From: Neodiprion pinetum
Taxonomy: Eukaryota > Arthropoda > Insecta > Hymenoptera > Diprionidae
Direction: 5' to 3'
Length of the DNA: 64,000 bases
Assembly: GCF_021155775.2 (NCBI RefSeq)
Contig: NC_060235.2
Span: 609,501 to 673,500 of the forward strand
This document shows positions 12,626 through 25,590 of the stretch, one piece after another. Made by a program: the position numbers and the translations under genes. How positions within the stretch are numbered: position 1 is the first letter of the stretch; every line of letters begins with the position of its first letter. A model generated the notes under the pieces. The model saw only the letters and a list, made by a program, of their open reading frames with translations. It had not been told where the DNA came from and did not search any database.

Positions 12626-15600
12626 ACGAAAAAAAGAGAAGACGGACGGCAGCAGCGTGGTGGTTGTGCACGTTTTTACGTTAATCGTCGCTGCGTAAAG
12701 AGGAGCCGCTGTCGGTTCTTCGAACGATAGAAGAAAGAACTTGTGCTGTTTCAGGGTGTATAAAAAGTTCCTTTCGCTTCACATTTTTCCCTCCTAGCTC
12801 ACTCTCACTCTCTCTCCCCTGCAGTATAGCACCAACTGTTTTATCCGAGGGGATTAATTTCCTAGGGCTTAGGTGAGCCGGCCATCCAGAGCCGCTGCGT
12901 TATACTTCTGCCTCTGCAGCGAGGGGTGGTGTACAGAGTTCGTTGATGGGCGGATGGGTAGATTGAGCGGGGGTGGAGTAGGATGGCGTAATCCGCGAGC
13001 ACGAGGAGAGCGAGAACCAGCTCTAAACTCTGAAGAGGGAAATTGAGGAAATTGGAGCGAAGACCGAGAGGCCCAAGGGAAAACCGCGACGCGTTCCTCG
13101 AGTTCGGCATCCGCCATCCGGGGTGCGCAGGCCGAACTGTGTGTACGTGTATACGTGTATACGCGATAATACGTCTGTTACGTACCAACGCGTACCGCAC
13201 ACGTCGTCGTCTTCGTGCAATTTATACACCTAATCGACAAGTCCGCGCGACGCGGTAATACGAAAGAGAGAGGGTGAGAGAAAAATGGAGAGTCGCGCAA
13301 TCGTCCGGTTGACCAATTACACTTCCTCCACCTATGAGCCGGAGAATTAAACGCGCCCCTGCCGCGTCATTTTCCAACCCCCTTATACTTGTAGGTATAC
13401 GTAGGCATGGTATTACAGGCAGACCCTGCACCACCCCTTCATGCACCTTTATTATACACCCCTGAGAAAACCCCATCGCGTATTACACCGCCGCAACGAG
13501 AATTATATTATTTCTCGCACTTGTGCGTATATACATATATTTACGTATAACCTGTACACCTGTATAATGCCTATTTCCTGCATTCGATATTATTGTACAT
13601 TCCAGATGTAACATTATCACGGAATGAATTTGAATTCCGTCCAAGAGTTGATATTAATGAATATCTATAATGACAGAACGTATGCGTAACTCCGGAGAGA
13701 TAAACTGGAAATTTGGCAGTCGATTCGAACAGAAGTTACAATGAAGAAGAATTTGTTCGAAAACAACAACAACAACAATAATGATAATAACAATAATAAT
13801 AATGATTTTCTTACATTATTCGCACAGACATTTTCGACATTACGCTCATGCCACAATGGTTGAAATTTTTCACAGCTACATCGAGCCGGTAATACGGCAT
13901 TTACATTATACCTACACGAACACCCTAAGGAGTTGCGCATGCAGCGATTATTACTTCTACATCCGTACCGAGGACTTTACTCAACATCATAACCGGCGAG
14001 CTGCCGCAGATCGTCAAAGAGAGAGAAAGTCCTTTTTGCGTAATTTCTACACGCGAATTATTCCAAGATGCACATCACTGTTATTATATCTACTTATTAT
14101 ACAATATACTATATGCACAATGTAGAGGTATGTAATACACTTTCGAACGTTGTGACGTATTATTTTTACTGCACGTAGTTCAACCTTTCACCGCTGTAGT
14201 TAATATCGATGGTTATATGATTTTAATTACCTTTCCCTCTCTCTCTCTGTCTTCGCGATTAAATTCTTATCCAAACATTTACCCATTTTCGCGTTCATGA
14301 TTTTAAGCACGGTACCGTAGCGGAAGCTGCTCACCTGTATGACCGATTATGTATTATTGAACTCTAAATAATACCAGATGTGTACATGGAATTAAAATTC
14401 ATGTACAAAATGATCTGTTGCGGCGGTGGCATCGATTCGCGGAGGAATTTCTCGGGCGCAAATATTTGCGCGATGTAAATAAAATAGGTTATGTAGACAC
14501 GGTGACGGTCGCCTGCGGAGTTCCCGCAAGTATGTACGTGAAACCCTGTTCTTCACTTCGCTTCCAAGTTTTCTTGGTTTTCTTTTTTTTCTCTCACAGC
14601 TGCTGCTTTGTCTTAAAATTACTCGAAACGTAAGAACTCTTTTACGCTAAACCAAATACAGGAATCGTATTGTGTAAATAAATAAGGTGTGTAATGAATG
14701 AGCCTGTTGTAAATATGTTGATATTCTTTTTTTCGTACAAACGATTGCGAGAGATTCCATCTTTTAAACGATATGTACGATCATTCTTATTAATATTACA
14801 CTCGTGCATTAGGTATAATAATAATTATACGCATGCTGCGTTGAAAATATATATGTATGTATATATCGCCTGGAATTATATTGGCAACGTATATTGATGG
14901 CAGTAATGAAATTTCATTAGTGGAACACAGCCGACGCGATATGTTTTTTATTTGATTTTATTTGATTTTATTTGATTTTTTTTCACATTCCATTCTCCGT
15001 ACGATATCTGCTATATTTTTCATTCAAATTTTGACAATCACACGATTCCTGCACTGATTGTTATTCTTTCAATTTCATTTATGCAAATTTGATTATAGAC
15101 GTACCGCGGGTCGTAGGTACAATATCAACGAGATTTCTCCCAATTGTTGAATCATTTACTGATTGATACTGCAGCGCTGAAGGTGAAAATTCGATCATCA
15201 TCAGAATAGACAGGAAGCAATGCATGTGCAATTATACATGTAACGTACATACATATAGTTGTGAGAAATTTAATTACTTACCACAACAATGAGATCAATT
15301 ATTATTTCACGCGATTATAACTTCCGCGTCGGGCAGGTTCATTATAATGTAGGTATACGATAGTTTGATGAATATTTTTCTTTGCGCGTGGATATGTAAA
15401 ACATTGGGGAAGAGAATGAAAAAAAAGAAAACTCATCACATCGGAATCCGGTGCGTGTCGCTTCGTGCGTATCAAGGTGAAAGAAAGAAATGCCGTACAC
15501 ACGAGTCATTGATGTGTAACTTTGTGTTTTTTCACTTATTTTTTCTTCTTATCGTTTCAATCGAAACGAAATACACGAAGTTTCACGATAATGCAGAGAG

Positions 15601-16241
15601 AGGAGTGATTATTCGTCAGAAATCGAACGTGAAATGAGAAAGTGAAGAGAAAGAGGAAGGAGAAAAAGAAACCGAATACAAAAACGATCGAACAGGAATT
15701 TAACAACATGAAAAGGAAACAGAATCTTCCTACAGTGTAGAAAAAATATATAATATCGCTAGCATCAAAGTATTTCATTAAATTATACACGTATGTGTAC
15801 ATTCGTACATGCACGTGTATCAAAAATAATATAAATATAAGAAAAAAAAAAACAAAAAAGTACTTGGCGCACACCTGTATCGAGGACACTGATCTAAACA
15901 GAAAATTGTATCGTTGAATTATTCAAGAGGCTATTAAGTGTTTCGTAATGCGAGCCAGGGAGCTCGATTGAACCACGCTTGCTTGCCCGGTTGCTTGCTT
16001 GCTTCGACGGTAAAGACGACGACGGCCTATTCGATCCTAGAGACAGAACTTCGCGTTCTGCGATGCGCGTAGCTCCTCTATATATCTACCTACAATCTGT
16101 TCACCTATTTGCACAATATACCTACACCTCGTTATTGAGAATCTGATTTCGCAAAAACAGAAGAGAGAACGGAGAACAGACACGTGTTAGAAAGACTTAA
16201 TGTCACGCCGTATTATATGAATGTGAAAATTGATTTATAAC
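12626..16241. other. Non-coding stretch
   Basis: Unique-looking DNA with CT-rich and ATA-rich patches, an (ACA/ATA)n tract at 13,763-13,803 and TTTTATTTGA triplication near 14,948-14,980. No open frame shows recognisable family sequence, and no RNA gene was recognised. Confidence 0.45.
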
Positions 16242-16672
16242 GAGCTTGAAGTTGGTTACGTTACTGTAACGACGCAGGTTTAGGAAAAATCGTTACTTTG
16301 CACCTTTTATTAGGAATGTCTGCAACTTAGCGAACCATGATGAACAATACATATACTCTTATTTTCGAAAGCCAACTATTTCAAACAAAAAGTCATTCTA
16401 AAATTCGGTACTTCTTTTTTTTTACACTATTACAGTGTACAATCTTGATTTTCGTTTTGTATACGATTTTTTCGAGATATACCGCACGTCATATATTCTC
16501 ACATTGCCTGAAAAATGCTAATTTTGAAAAAATTAAAAAGTAAACAATTTCTGAAACATGTCGAAAATATCTGAAAATCGTCCGAAAAGTTTTACTTTAT
16601 TCACATAAAGGCATTTCGAGTCAATGTTTTCATTTTAAAGTGAACGAGTTAACGTCACTAACTTCAGCCTCA
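16242..16672. mobile_element. MITE family 'GAGGCTGAAGT', copy 3 (longer)
   Basis: Left end GAGCTTGAAGTTGGTTACG and right end GTTAACGTCACTAACTTCAG are inverted with respect to each other. The interior shares AAAAATCGTTACTTTGCACC, ACTTAGCGAACCAT and AAAGTCATTCTAAAATTCGG with copy 4. At ~430 bp it is about twice as long as the other copies, so it may hold a nested insertion. Confidence 0.45.
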
Positions 16673-17565
16673 TGATCGATTTACCGAACAGAGCAATGAT
16701 CGCGATGAAATTGCAGAGAGAAGGTCGAGCGCGATCTATCGTTGAACGAATTCGCGAATATATTGTTGTGATAAAGAAGAAAAGCGAGGCAAGAGGGGAA
16801 AAGATAGTGGCCGAATTTCCGCTCCTTTATATATATATATATATATATGTGTGTGTGCTTATAACGTCGGCGTCGGCGTCGTCGACGCGACGGGTGGAGG
16901 AAATACGACGGCGTCGCTCCTAAATCCAGATTGACCCATTGATCCAGTTTGACAAAGTAAGAAAAATAGATAGCTCTGTATAGTTGCGAGTATTCAGCTG
17001 CTGCAGCTGCTCTATTACGTGAGGAACGAGGAGATGAAAATAATAAAACGTGAAATTACGGACACAAGCAGGGAAGTGCAAAACAAAAACCCGCGTGACG
17101 TGATATATATAGTAATAACTAAATAACAATCATTGAATATCTAGTAAAATCGGTGACCCTGCATTCTTAATCCAAACCACATCCAGCCCTTCGATTTCTC
17201 GACGACGACTGTAAAATCGGCATTGAAACAAATTAATAATGATATAAAGATATAATTCATTAATTTCGAAGGTTGTCGAGAACGAGAACCGCTTATATAA
17301 CAATATGTAATATACTCGATGTACGTTATGCGGAACGCCGATATTGTACAGTTTTTAATGACAGTGACGAGTTGAATCTATTTTTGATGTTACATTTTAA
17401 GTGGTGGCTGCTGATTTCCGGTCCGCTTAAACGCCACGTGGCGACTCGGACGGAAACTCACCCCGGTGAGTTTAATATTCCGGTTGTCTCGTGGGCGGAT
17501 ACTTCGAAAGAAAAGATTGCTTTTGAATTTTGAAACTCGATTCAATTGCTTCCGTGCGTCGTGTG
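16673..17565. other. Non-coding stretch
   Basis: Includes (TA)n(TG)n at about 16,828-16,858 and a (GTCGGC)-like GC-rich patch at 16,866-16,890. No supported gene. Confidence 0.4.
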
Positions 17566-17776
17566 ATTGAAGTTAGTAACGTTACTTGTAACGGTGAAAT
17601 TTTTGGAAAAAATCGTCATCACGCGCCATTAGAATTGTTCCAAGATTTAGCAAACCATACCGAATGAAGCATTCCCATATTTTTCAAAAGGCAAATTCGT
17701 TAAAAGTCATTCTAAAATTGCAAAATAATCAATTTCTTCCTCATATTTCGTGACGTCAACGCTACTTACTTCAGGG
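17566..17776. mobile_element. MITE family 'GAGGCTGAAGT', copy 4
   Basis: Left end ATTGAAGTTAGTAACGTTAC and right end TCAACGCTACTTACTTCAG are an inverted pair. The interior matches copy 3. It is immediately followed at 17,772 by CAGGGTGGCCACAAATTTTT, a terminus typical of another class of insect DNA elements, so this may be a composite or nested site. Confidence 0.5.
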
Positions 17777-20700
17777 TGGCCACAAATTTTTAGGAAAAAA
17801 ATTCCACAACTTTTCCAGGTTCTCCAGAACTTAACCCTCAAGTCACTAAAACCCGAATCGTTCGGCTTATTAATTTTATATTCGTTTCGAGTTGAATTGA
17901 AAGAATTGAAGAAAAATATAACGCAGAAGAAAATCATTTTGCGCAATTTTTTTTCTCGACGAAAAAAAGTAAACTTCTTACCTCAAAAAATCATTTCTAA
18001 TCCACGTGATAGAAGAACTGATAATCTCAGTTTTTTCCACGACCAAATTAAAAATCTTATATTTCGTATAATTCGACATTGCACAAGACGCGAGCAGCAA
18101 CAGAGTAATAAGTACAAACGACATTGTGTCGCTGCGGCACGCGGCTTAACACGCAGTGCCAACACATACATACACGACAGGTATTTTGCAACGTTTATTG
18201 CATGCACATAGTGTGACGTATGTACGTACGTACATAGTATCCCTATCGCAGGACAGAACGGTGTTAAGAAACTCGCGCCCGACCATTTGGCACGCGACGA
18301 TTTATTGTAAATCTCGTTCGTCGTCGAAATATATACGAGGGGTCCGATTTGCGGGGATAAAAACCGGAAGGGCGGTATATTTTCGGGAGGTCATGTACGA
18401 TACTACGCCGCCGTTATATATCGAAGTACGAATGTGCGGGGAGAATGAAATTAAACGTCCGCGCGCGGCGCGCGCAGCAGCAGCAGCGGAAAAAGCATTC
18501 GCGAGGGAATTTTACTTTTTTTTCCATGTATTTTTTTTATTTTTCATCGTTTCGTTTTTTACCGCTGCTTCCCAGCGCGCGAGTATTTTATTCGCACGAG
18601 ATTTTCGCGCTGTACATATTATATATGCAGAGTCGGTGGCTTTGGCAAATGGCCAGACGACACCTCTCTTTCTCTCTTTCTATACGCGCACGCTAGATTT
18701 CACGACTAAAAAGGATTATAAATTTATGCCAAACTTTGCGGGCTTATATTTCATCAATATACACATGTATGTATGTGGGTATGCTGTACGCACATCGGGC
18801 GTTTCGAAAGAAAACGCCGATACATACAACGTGCGTGTGCGATTATCTCGGCAATGTTATCACATCCTTCCTTTTGGCGAGGTAATTGTACGTATAGGTA
18901 TAAATGATTTTATATTATAAGCTTGTAGGTATAGGAACGAGATGTACATATATATATATAACACATACGCGTATACTTGAGAGAGAGAGAAAGAGAAAAA
19001 AGAAACCAAGCATAAATGTAAATAAAGTAAGTAAAACTACCCTCGGATGCGCAGTGCATGCTGAAAGCTGCAAGCATTCCGCTGCTACTGCTGCACGCTG
19101 TAATACGTACCGAGCAGTATTTGTGCGCGTACACCCACATATATAATTCAGCCAACGGATTTTAATTGCAATTAGGGCACGTATACGCGCAGACAGGCTG
19201 CAACTGCCTGTTACTCAGGAGCTTAAGCTGCAGCAGCGGTGGAGGAATAAAAAAAAAAAGTATATAATATAAGGTGCTTATACCTACGTATAACTCTTCG
19301 ACGCGAATGATTTTAAAAATAACTATAAGTTACAACGTGGCGAAGCTAGAAAATATCATTATTTGCCTCACGGCCCCGAGATCGGGTCAAAATTTTGCAT
19401 ATATAATTTAGAATCTACATAATATTTGCATAAGTGCAACGGTTAAGCTGTACAATTTGTTTAAAACGAGAAAAGAAACAAAATCCGGTTTCTAAATTTT
19501 TGCTCGAAAACCAACAGCAATGATCGCGATAATAATTTGATTATTTTTATTTTTTACCGTCGCGATGATACAGCGTATACATATATTTAATATCATATAT
19601 ACAATACACGTATGAGGTACATACGAGAGATTTTGACTCGAGATAAAAAACGTACGAGATCCGTTGTTGAGCCGTAAATTGAAACCGCGGGGTACTGCTG
19701 CCCGAGTCAAGTCACTCATTGATGCGAGAGAGAATGTGCGATAAATACTATCGTAAATACGTCACGCGTACATACATATATATTCGTACACACGTATACG
19801 CGTATAATTATACGAGAGGAAACGAGAATACCAGATCAGCGTCGAAGCTTGCGGAAGTCAGGCAGAGAGGGAGAGGGAGGGGGAGAGAGTAGGTAGGTAT
19901 TATATATGATTCGGAGCAGCTGGTGTGCTGGGATAATTCAAACAGACTTTCAGCGTATTTAATCATCAATGCGGGAGTTGACCGCATCGGAAGGGACGCG
20001 TTGACGTCCGGTATTGATTGGCGAAATTAGATAATATAATTAATAATTTGGCGAAAGGGGCGTCGCGTCGGAAGAAATTGGATGCGGACTACGCGCCGTG
20101 TGACTGAGGGATTTGGAATACAAAACATGGGGGAGTCTGGGGAAGGTAAATAAATACGACAGGACAGGTATGATACAATTCAATGCGTCGCATACCTACA
20201 TGACGCACTTCGGGCACTACGAAGCGATGTGCGAAATAGAGAAAAAGAAGAGGGAGGAAGAAGACAAATGCCGAGCTTACAGACAATTACGCGGATGACA
20301 CAGTTTTCGTAAAAATAGCACCGGCTATTTCTGGACCTCCGCATAGAATCTAGATAGAATAGCGCTACCGCCACGGTAGCGTATAGTACGTGTGTCGCGT
20401 AGGGAGAGAGTGCTTTGCCTATCTATATATCTATCCATCTATCCGCATAGATAGATCCATGCACGTATCGCAGTTTATAACCGAGCTGCGCGCTGCGGAA
20501 CATGACGAAGGCATGCCTGCTTATAACCACCTACCACCAACCCCTCGTCCCGCTGTCTCAAACTCCTCGAGCTACTCTATAACGTAAGTTTCTTTATATG
20601 TATAGGTTGTACGTATTCATAAATATGCTCTCGCGTCTTCATTTAGAACCTCATTTTTCCATCTCCAGTGTTTTTTCTTCCTCACCTTTCTCTTCTCATT

Positions 20701-21276
20701 TATTATCTTACTTTCTTTCACTTCGCTACTCATAGATAGTTATGAGGTACACTCGTAGCGTGTGTACATTTTCGCAATGTAAGTAGACAAAGATTTTATA
20801 CAATGTGGACTGTGTGATAAATCACAACTTTTAACGGATAAGTCAAAAGTGATTTGTGCCAATAAATCGAAGGATAAATCAAATTATAATCAGACGTACC
20901 TATATATGTGCGTATGAAAAGATTGCCAAGTAAGCAAAGAAATATCGATTTTAAGATGGCGTAACGGTGAACACGAAATCACAGCTTTGAACGTAAAAAA
21001 CGAAGGAAAAAAAAAAAACATTTCATGTTTTTGGAACATCGATTGCGGCGCATAAATGGCTCCTTTTCGGTGCCCGTTGGTGAAAAAGAAAGAGAACTCT
21101 GCTCTACCGCTATGAAACAAGTAATTATCAATTATTATATTAGACCTTGCGCAACGGTGGAATAATAATTAACCAAATCACCTCGAGCAAAATGATGGCT
21201 AGGCAGCAAGCAAGCGAGGAGGAGGAAGAGGAGGAGGAAAGCAAGAAGAAGCAGAAGAAGACGGTTGAATTTAACG
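17777..21276. other. Non-coding stretch
   Basis: Contains GCG/CAG-rich patches near 18,465-18,490, ATA/TA tracts (18,950-18,960) and CT/GA simple sequence (19,868-19,890). A 254-codon open frame at 18,156-18,920 has no recognisable domain and unstructured composition. I do not call it a gene. Confidence 0.4.
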
Positions 21277-21480
21277 AGATTGAAGTTAGTAACGTTATCC
21301 TAACGAAACATCGTGAAAAAATCACTATCTTCTTATTTTAACAATGATACCGAACGAACCAAGATTGCGAAATATGAATACGTTTTGTTTCATCACGGTT
21401 TACCGAATTTAAAACAGTTTCAAAATGGCGAAATAACCAAGATTTTTCCTCAGTACGAATCGTTACGATAACTTCAACAC
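21277..21480. mobile_element. MITE family 'GAGGCTGAAGT', copy 5
   Basis: GAGATTGAAGTTAGTAACGT at the left pairs with the right-end GTTACGATAACTTCAAC. The interior GAATACGTTTTGTTTCATCA is nearly the same as in copy 6 at 28,862. About 204 bp, non-coding. Confidence 0.6.
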
Positions 21481-21970
21481 GATCGAATTTATTAGGCCTA
21501 TCCGAATCGTCCGACAACGCGACGAGAGCTCGAGGCTAAAAAGCCGTGCAGCCCGAGAGTCGGTCGACAAAACGGTGAAAAAGAAACGGTCAGCGGTAGG
21601 TAGTCAATAGGTTGCGTTTCTCCTGCTTCCCCCGTTCTTCTCCTCTCTGTTTTTCAATTCGAGGGAACGGGACAACGTGGAAGCAAGAAAACACCAACAT
21701 CCCTGCCCTGCACCTGCCCGTGAGGCAATTCGGTCGGCCCTTTAAATATCCACGACGACGGTTAAATCCCTCTGTCAATGCATCCATCCCCCCCTTCGCT
21801 GTGGCGGTGAGACCACGTGAATGAAACAGCAGTAGAGGCCCTTTAAATGCAACAGCTTATACCTGCCCCTGTCTCTCAGGATTTAATCTCATCGGTCGGA
21901 GCATCGCGTCAACAAACCGGTGCCGCTGTCAAAACTCGGAAAATTCTCGTTGGATAGATAAATATATAGA

Positions 21971-22001
<31 letters not shown>

Positions 22002-23099
22002 GCTCATGTTGTTTTTTATTTTTATTTTCTTGAGAAGATATGTTAAAGAGGATGAAAATTAATCGGAATCGTTCGCAGTTTCTAAACGTATGCAGTGTCT
22101 CGGGAGAACGGGAAATTCATCACGGGTCAGGTTTCTGTGACCTTAGACGTTTCGTTGCGTACTCGAGCTTGCAGAAACAACAATCGACACGCGTTGTTCC
22201 TGTCGAGTTGATGTAATATCCAGTTGAACGTAGAGGCCTAAGGTATTAGAAAAAAGAAAAAAAAAAAACAACAGCGACGAGAAAGAAAGATAAAGAAAAG
22301 TAGAGAGGTAAAGAGAGTGAGAGAGAGAGAAAGAATGAGAATCAGAGATAGTAAACGTGAATTCCACTGATTTTGAAAACGTTTTGTCGGGTGAAAAATA
22401 GTGCGATTGAAAGGGAAAAAGTTGATATCGTGTTGTTGAAGCAACGACCACAAGGCGGCCGTATTTCGATGATCGTCGCCTGGTCTAAGAGTTTATTTAC
22501 CGAACGACACCGTCGACGGTAACGCAGCTACCATTTTAGAACAAAACGTTTCTAATATCGCGTTTGCAAAACGCCAAATATCGTCCGGTGGGTGAACGAC
22601 GGAAAGGTGAGGAGGGTAGCGTAACGACAGGCGAGAGAAAAAGAGAAAGATTGACAGAAAGGTGATACCTAGATAACAAAGCGTTCGTACGTTGTGTACT
22701 ACTTACGACGGTTGGTCTCCAGGTTTGGTTAGGTCCCCTTCTGCACTTAAACGATCACACCTCGCACACAATAAAAATCAAAATCCCGCACGAAACAAAC
22801 CACCGCGCACAGCATCCACATTCCACCATGGGAATCTGCGGGCCGCGAAACACATTTGAGATAAAGATAAATCCGCGGATGAAATGTAGTGCGCGTGTCG
22901 CGCGCGCTACACTCTCTCCTCCCTTCGGTTCGCTCGTACAATGTAGGTACTAGTTTTACATCTACGGTTTGTAAATATCGAATGGCGAGAGAATGGACGG
23001 GGAGGGGGTAGGGTGAAGGAGCCGCGACAACGTAGGGCTGATCGGTGGTCAGAGCTGTAAATAGGCGTAGTACGAACAGCCGGTTTAAATCCGCGCTCG
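21481..23099. other. Non-coding stretch upstream of atlastin
   Basis: Moderately GC/CpG-rich DNA with CT/GA simple sequence (22,262-22,330) and a (CA)n(CG)n tract at 21,970-22,003. No exon recognised; it may contain distal regulatory DNA for atlastin. Confidence 0.4.
21970..22003. repeat. (CA)n(CG)n alternating purine-pyrimidine tract
   Basis: About eight CA units run directly into about nine CG units with no interruption. Such tracts are known to favour left-handed DNA under supercoiling; any role here is inference. Confidence 0.8.
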
Positions 23100-23422
23100 T
23101 TGTTATTACCGCGACGTTAATAACGCGGTTCTCGGACGAGAGTGAGAGAGAGAGAGAGAGAGAGAAGAGACGGAGTGCGAGGGAGAGAGAGAGAGAGAGA
23201 TAGTCGACGATGCGACGCAGCGTTTAATCGACGTAAAATGGGAAAGTAGGTAGGTATCCCCGCTCGTCGCGCGCGACTCGGAGAAGCGAAGCGACGGCGC
23301 GCAGTGGCGTAGCATTACATCTGGTACGATACGTACGAGAGCGCGGATAGAAAACCGAACGGCGCCGCACGCAGCCTTCGAGGCGGAGGCAGTTCTGGAA
23401 GTGACGTCACACGCAACCCAAC
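23100..23422 (+). promoter_or_regulatory. Putative atlastin promoter / 5' leader region
   Basis: CpG-rich DNA carrying two long GAGA tracts (about 23,139-23,166 and 23,183-23,200) and a perfect cAMP-response-type palindrome TGACGTCA at 23,402-23,409. An AACATGGC motif (reverse complement GCCATGTT, a Pho/YY1-type core) overlaps the start codon at 23,423. No TATA box is evident, as expected for a broadly expressed CpG-type promoter. The assignment to atlastin rests on the phase-compatible coding exon that follows. Confidence 0.4.
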
Positions 23423-23477
23423 ATGGCCGACGTTAAACAACGTAAACATAGTCGCGAGTACGAGGGCACGGATGCTG
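23423..23477 (+). CDS. atl: Candidate alternative 5' coding exon of atlastin
   Basis: An ATG at 23,423 opens 18 codons plus one base (peptide begins MADVKQRKHSREYEGTDA), followed by a strong donor G|GTGAGT at 23,478. One base is left over (phase 1). The acceptor TTTAG| at 28,480 precedes GAAATTCGGG, which restores the frame as GGA and runs open through 12 further codons (NSGDRERIERLS) into the conserved atlastin ATG at 28,519. This would give a ~573-residue isoform with a basic, disordered N-terminus, comparable in nature to the extended N-termini of vertebrate atlastins. I infer the join from phase, splice strength and promoter context. The 5 kb intron means another gene could use this exon instead. 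Confidence 0.5.
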
Positions 23478-25385
23478 GTGAGTTTGAAACAATTATTAAC
23501 CTGTGTCGGGAAGGTAACTCGGTCGAGAACATCGTCATTCGACCTCGCGGATACTTGCGTGTCGCCGTAAACGTGTAAAAGCCGAGCGGGACCGCGAGGC
23601 GTAAGAAAATACCGAGCATAAAGTGGCTCCAGCTGTATTCTGCAACATCACTCCGCTGTTTTGTTGCCCCTTGTTTTTTTACCTCTCCCCTCCCCGCCCG
23701 CCCCCACCGCCTCCCCCCGTCTATCTCCACGCTTCGCGATCTGCGTCCACTTCAAAGATACGATATATTAACCTCGAAATTCGTCGACGAGTCGCTACTG
23801 CCGAAGAAGCGCCGAAGGTTATAACGTTCCTCCTGCTGCTCCTGTCAACTCTGTGTTTCCTGGCTTGTGAATACAGGTTAGCAGTCCCGATCTCCCGTCA
23901 CTGATCGTTCGACGCCTTACTTCGTTGTATCGGCGGGTCTCGCTCGCCTCTCAATCCCGTCATTTCTCCATCCTTTATATCCAGCTAACGAACCTTCTCT
24001 GTCATAATGGCATCGCTCCACGCAGATCGGGGTTTTGTAGGCTAAAATTCGCAAAGCACTTACGACGCATGACAGACGGCCCGGCGAGTGCTGCCACCTT
24101 CACGAATTAACACGGAACTAGGTTTTCCCATGCGAGTTGACTGACGTAGGCGGTAATTTAGAATCATCTGTACGATATTATGCATGCAGTGCTTTTTTTC
24201 ACCCGAGACTTCGACCACCAGCGTCAACCACTTTGCATTTCGTTTAATACACGTTTCGTCGTGACGATTTTGATTAAACGATTAGGCGCGTATCTTGGGT
24301 CAACGTCTACAATGTTTCCCGCTCTGTTGAATGCTAATGTTCAAAAAAAATCCTACCCCGTTAATATTCTATCTTTTTGTTTCTACACTTGCGAATAGTT
24401 CAAAGTCCTTTGCGCAAACGATAGAATTTCAGGTATCAGAGTTCGATTAATCACTCAGGCTACTCGATGTCGATGCAGTATCTCGCGGTTATTAAATTTT
24501 ATCAACCCTCTTTAAACCAGCACCCCAGGCATTGACATTTTTTCCCTGTCGTTGCACGCTACTATTTCATCCGTTCATTTCTCCGCGGAATTAATTCTTC
24601 TCTCACCCTCCTTGCCTCCCTTGTTTCTCTCTCTCTCTCTCTCTTTCTTTTCCCCAGAGAAATCGTTCGCCCAATGCGAATTTTCCACTTTCCATTAATT
24701 CGTTCCGCAGCAATTAGGATATTTCGTAGCGGGCTTAGGCCGGGTGGAAGTATAAGACTGACTTGAAAGGGACGACGACGAGAAAACGGGTATTCGTTCG
24801 GAGGCAGCAGCGGCACCTCGACTCGTTCCAATTCCTCAAATTACTCCGTAAATATTAAAGAGAGAAATTATTATTCCCCCCACTCCGGACCTCAGATATA
24901 CGTACACACGGTTATACATGTAATCCGCAGCTCATTTTCCCGAAGTATAACAAAAGCGAATGTTTCGTCTTTCTCTCGCTACTTTACATTCTTGCCGGTC
25001 ATTCGTCGAGGCGAGGCTTGACAACCGTACCTGTAAAGATTCTACGATAATTACTCTAATCGGGTGTCAATCGATGAGAGTACACGGCAAAAGGAACCGC
25101 CAATGGGTTAAACAGGTCACAGCGACGGAGGAAGGAGAAGCGCAAACTCGTTAGTGACGAAGTGTAACTACCTACACAAATTGTAGGATATATACGCGAC
25201 GGTTAATTCTATATACGACGTGTGATCGCATACGTGCAAGATACGGACGATAGATGAATTGCGTGACTAATCACCGGAGCGTCGTCGTAAGATTTCAAGG
25301 AAGAATCCTTGGAGAGAGATGAAGGCCATTAGCCGACGAGTTTCGGATAGAGATATTTTTAAACTTTTGTACTATTCAGAGTGTT

Positions 25386-25590
25386 GACGAATTTTTTCCG
25401 CCCCACCCCCCAAGTCAACTTTGAATAATTCGAAAACAATTGACTAATTTTTTAAAATTTTTACCACATCAACGAATTGCACTTCCTCCGAATAACTGTC
25501 TCAGAGTTCAGGTGAAAATCTGAAAAAATTGGGCAATTTTTTTTGAATTATTTGAAGTTGATTTGCGGGGTGGGGCGGAAATGATTCGTC
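25386..25590. mobile_element. Foldback/MITE element in atlastin intron 1
   Basis: About 205 bp with long terminal inverted repeats of roughly 55-60 bp. The left end runs GACGAAT...CCGCCCCACCCC...TCAACTT...AATAATTCGAAAACAATT. The right end, read on the other strand, begins GACGAATCATTTCCGCCCCA and continues with the same order of blocks. The short central loop is unpaired. No coding capacity. The superfamily is not identifiable without a clear target duplication. Confidence 0.65.

Noticed and set aside
18156..18920. 254-codon plus-strand open frame
   Set aside because: No recognisable family, mixed simple sequence, no splice or promoter context; judged chance.
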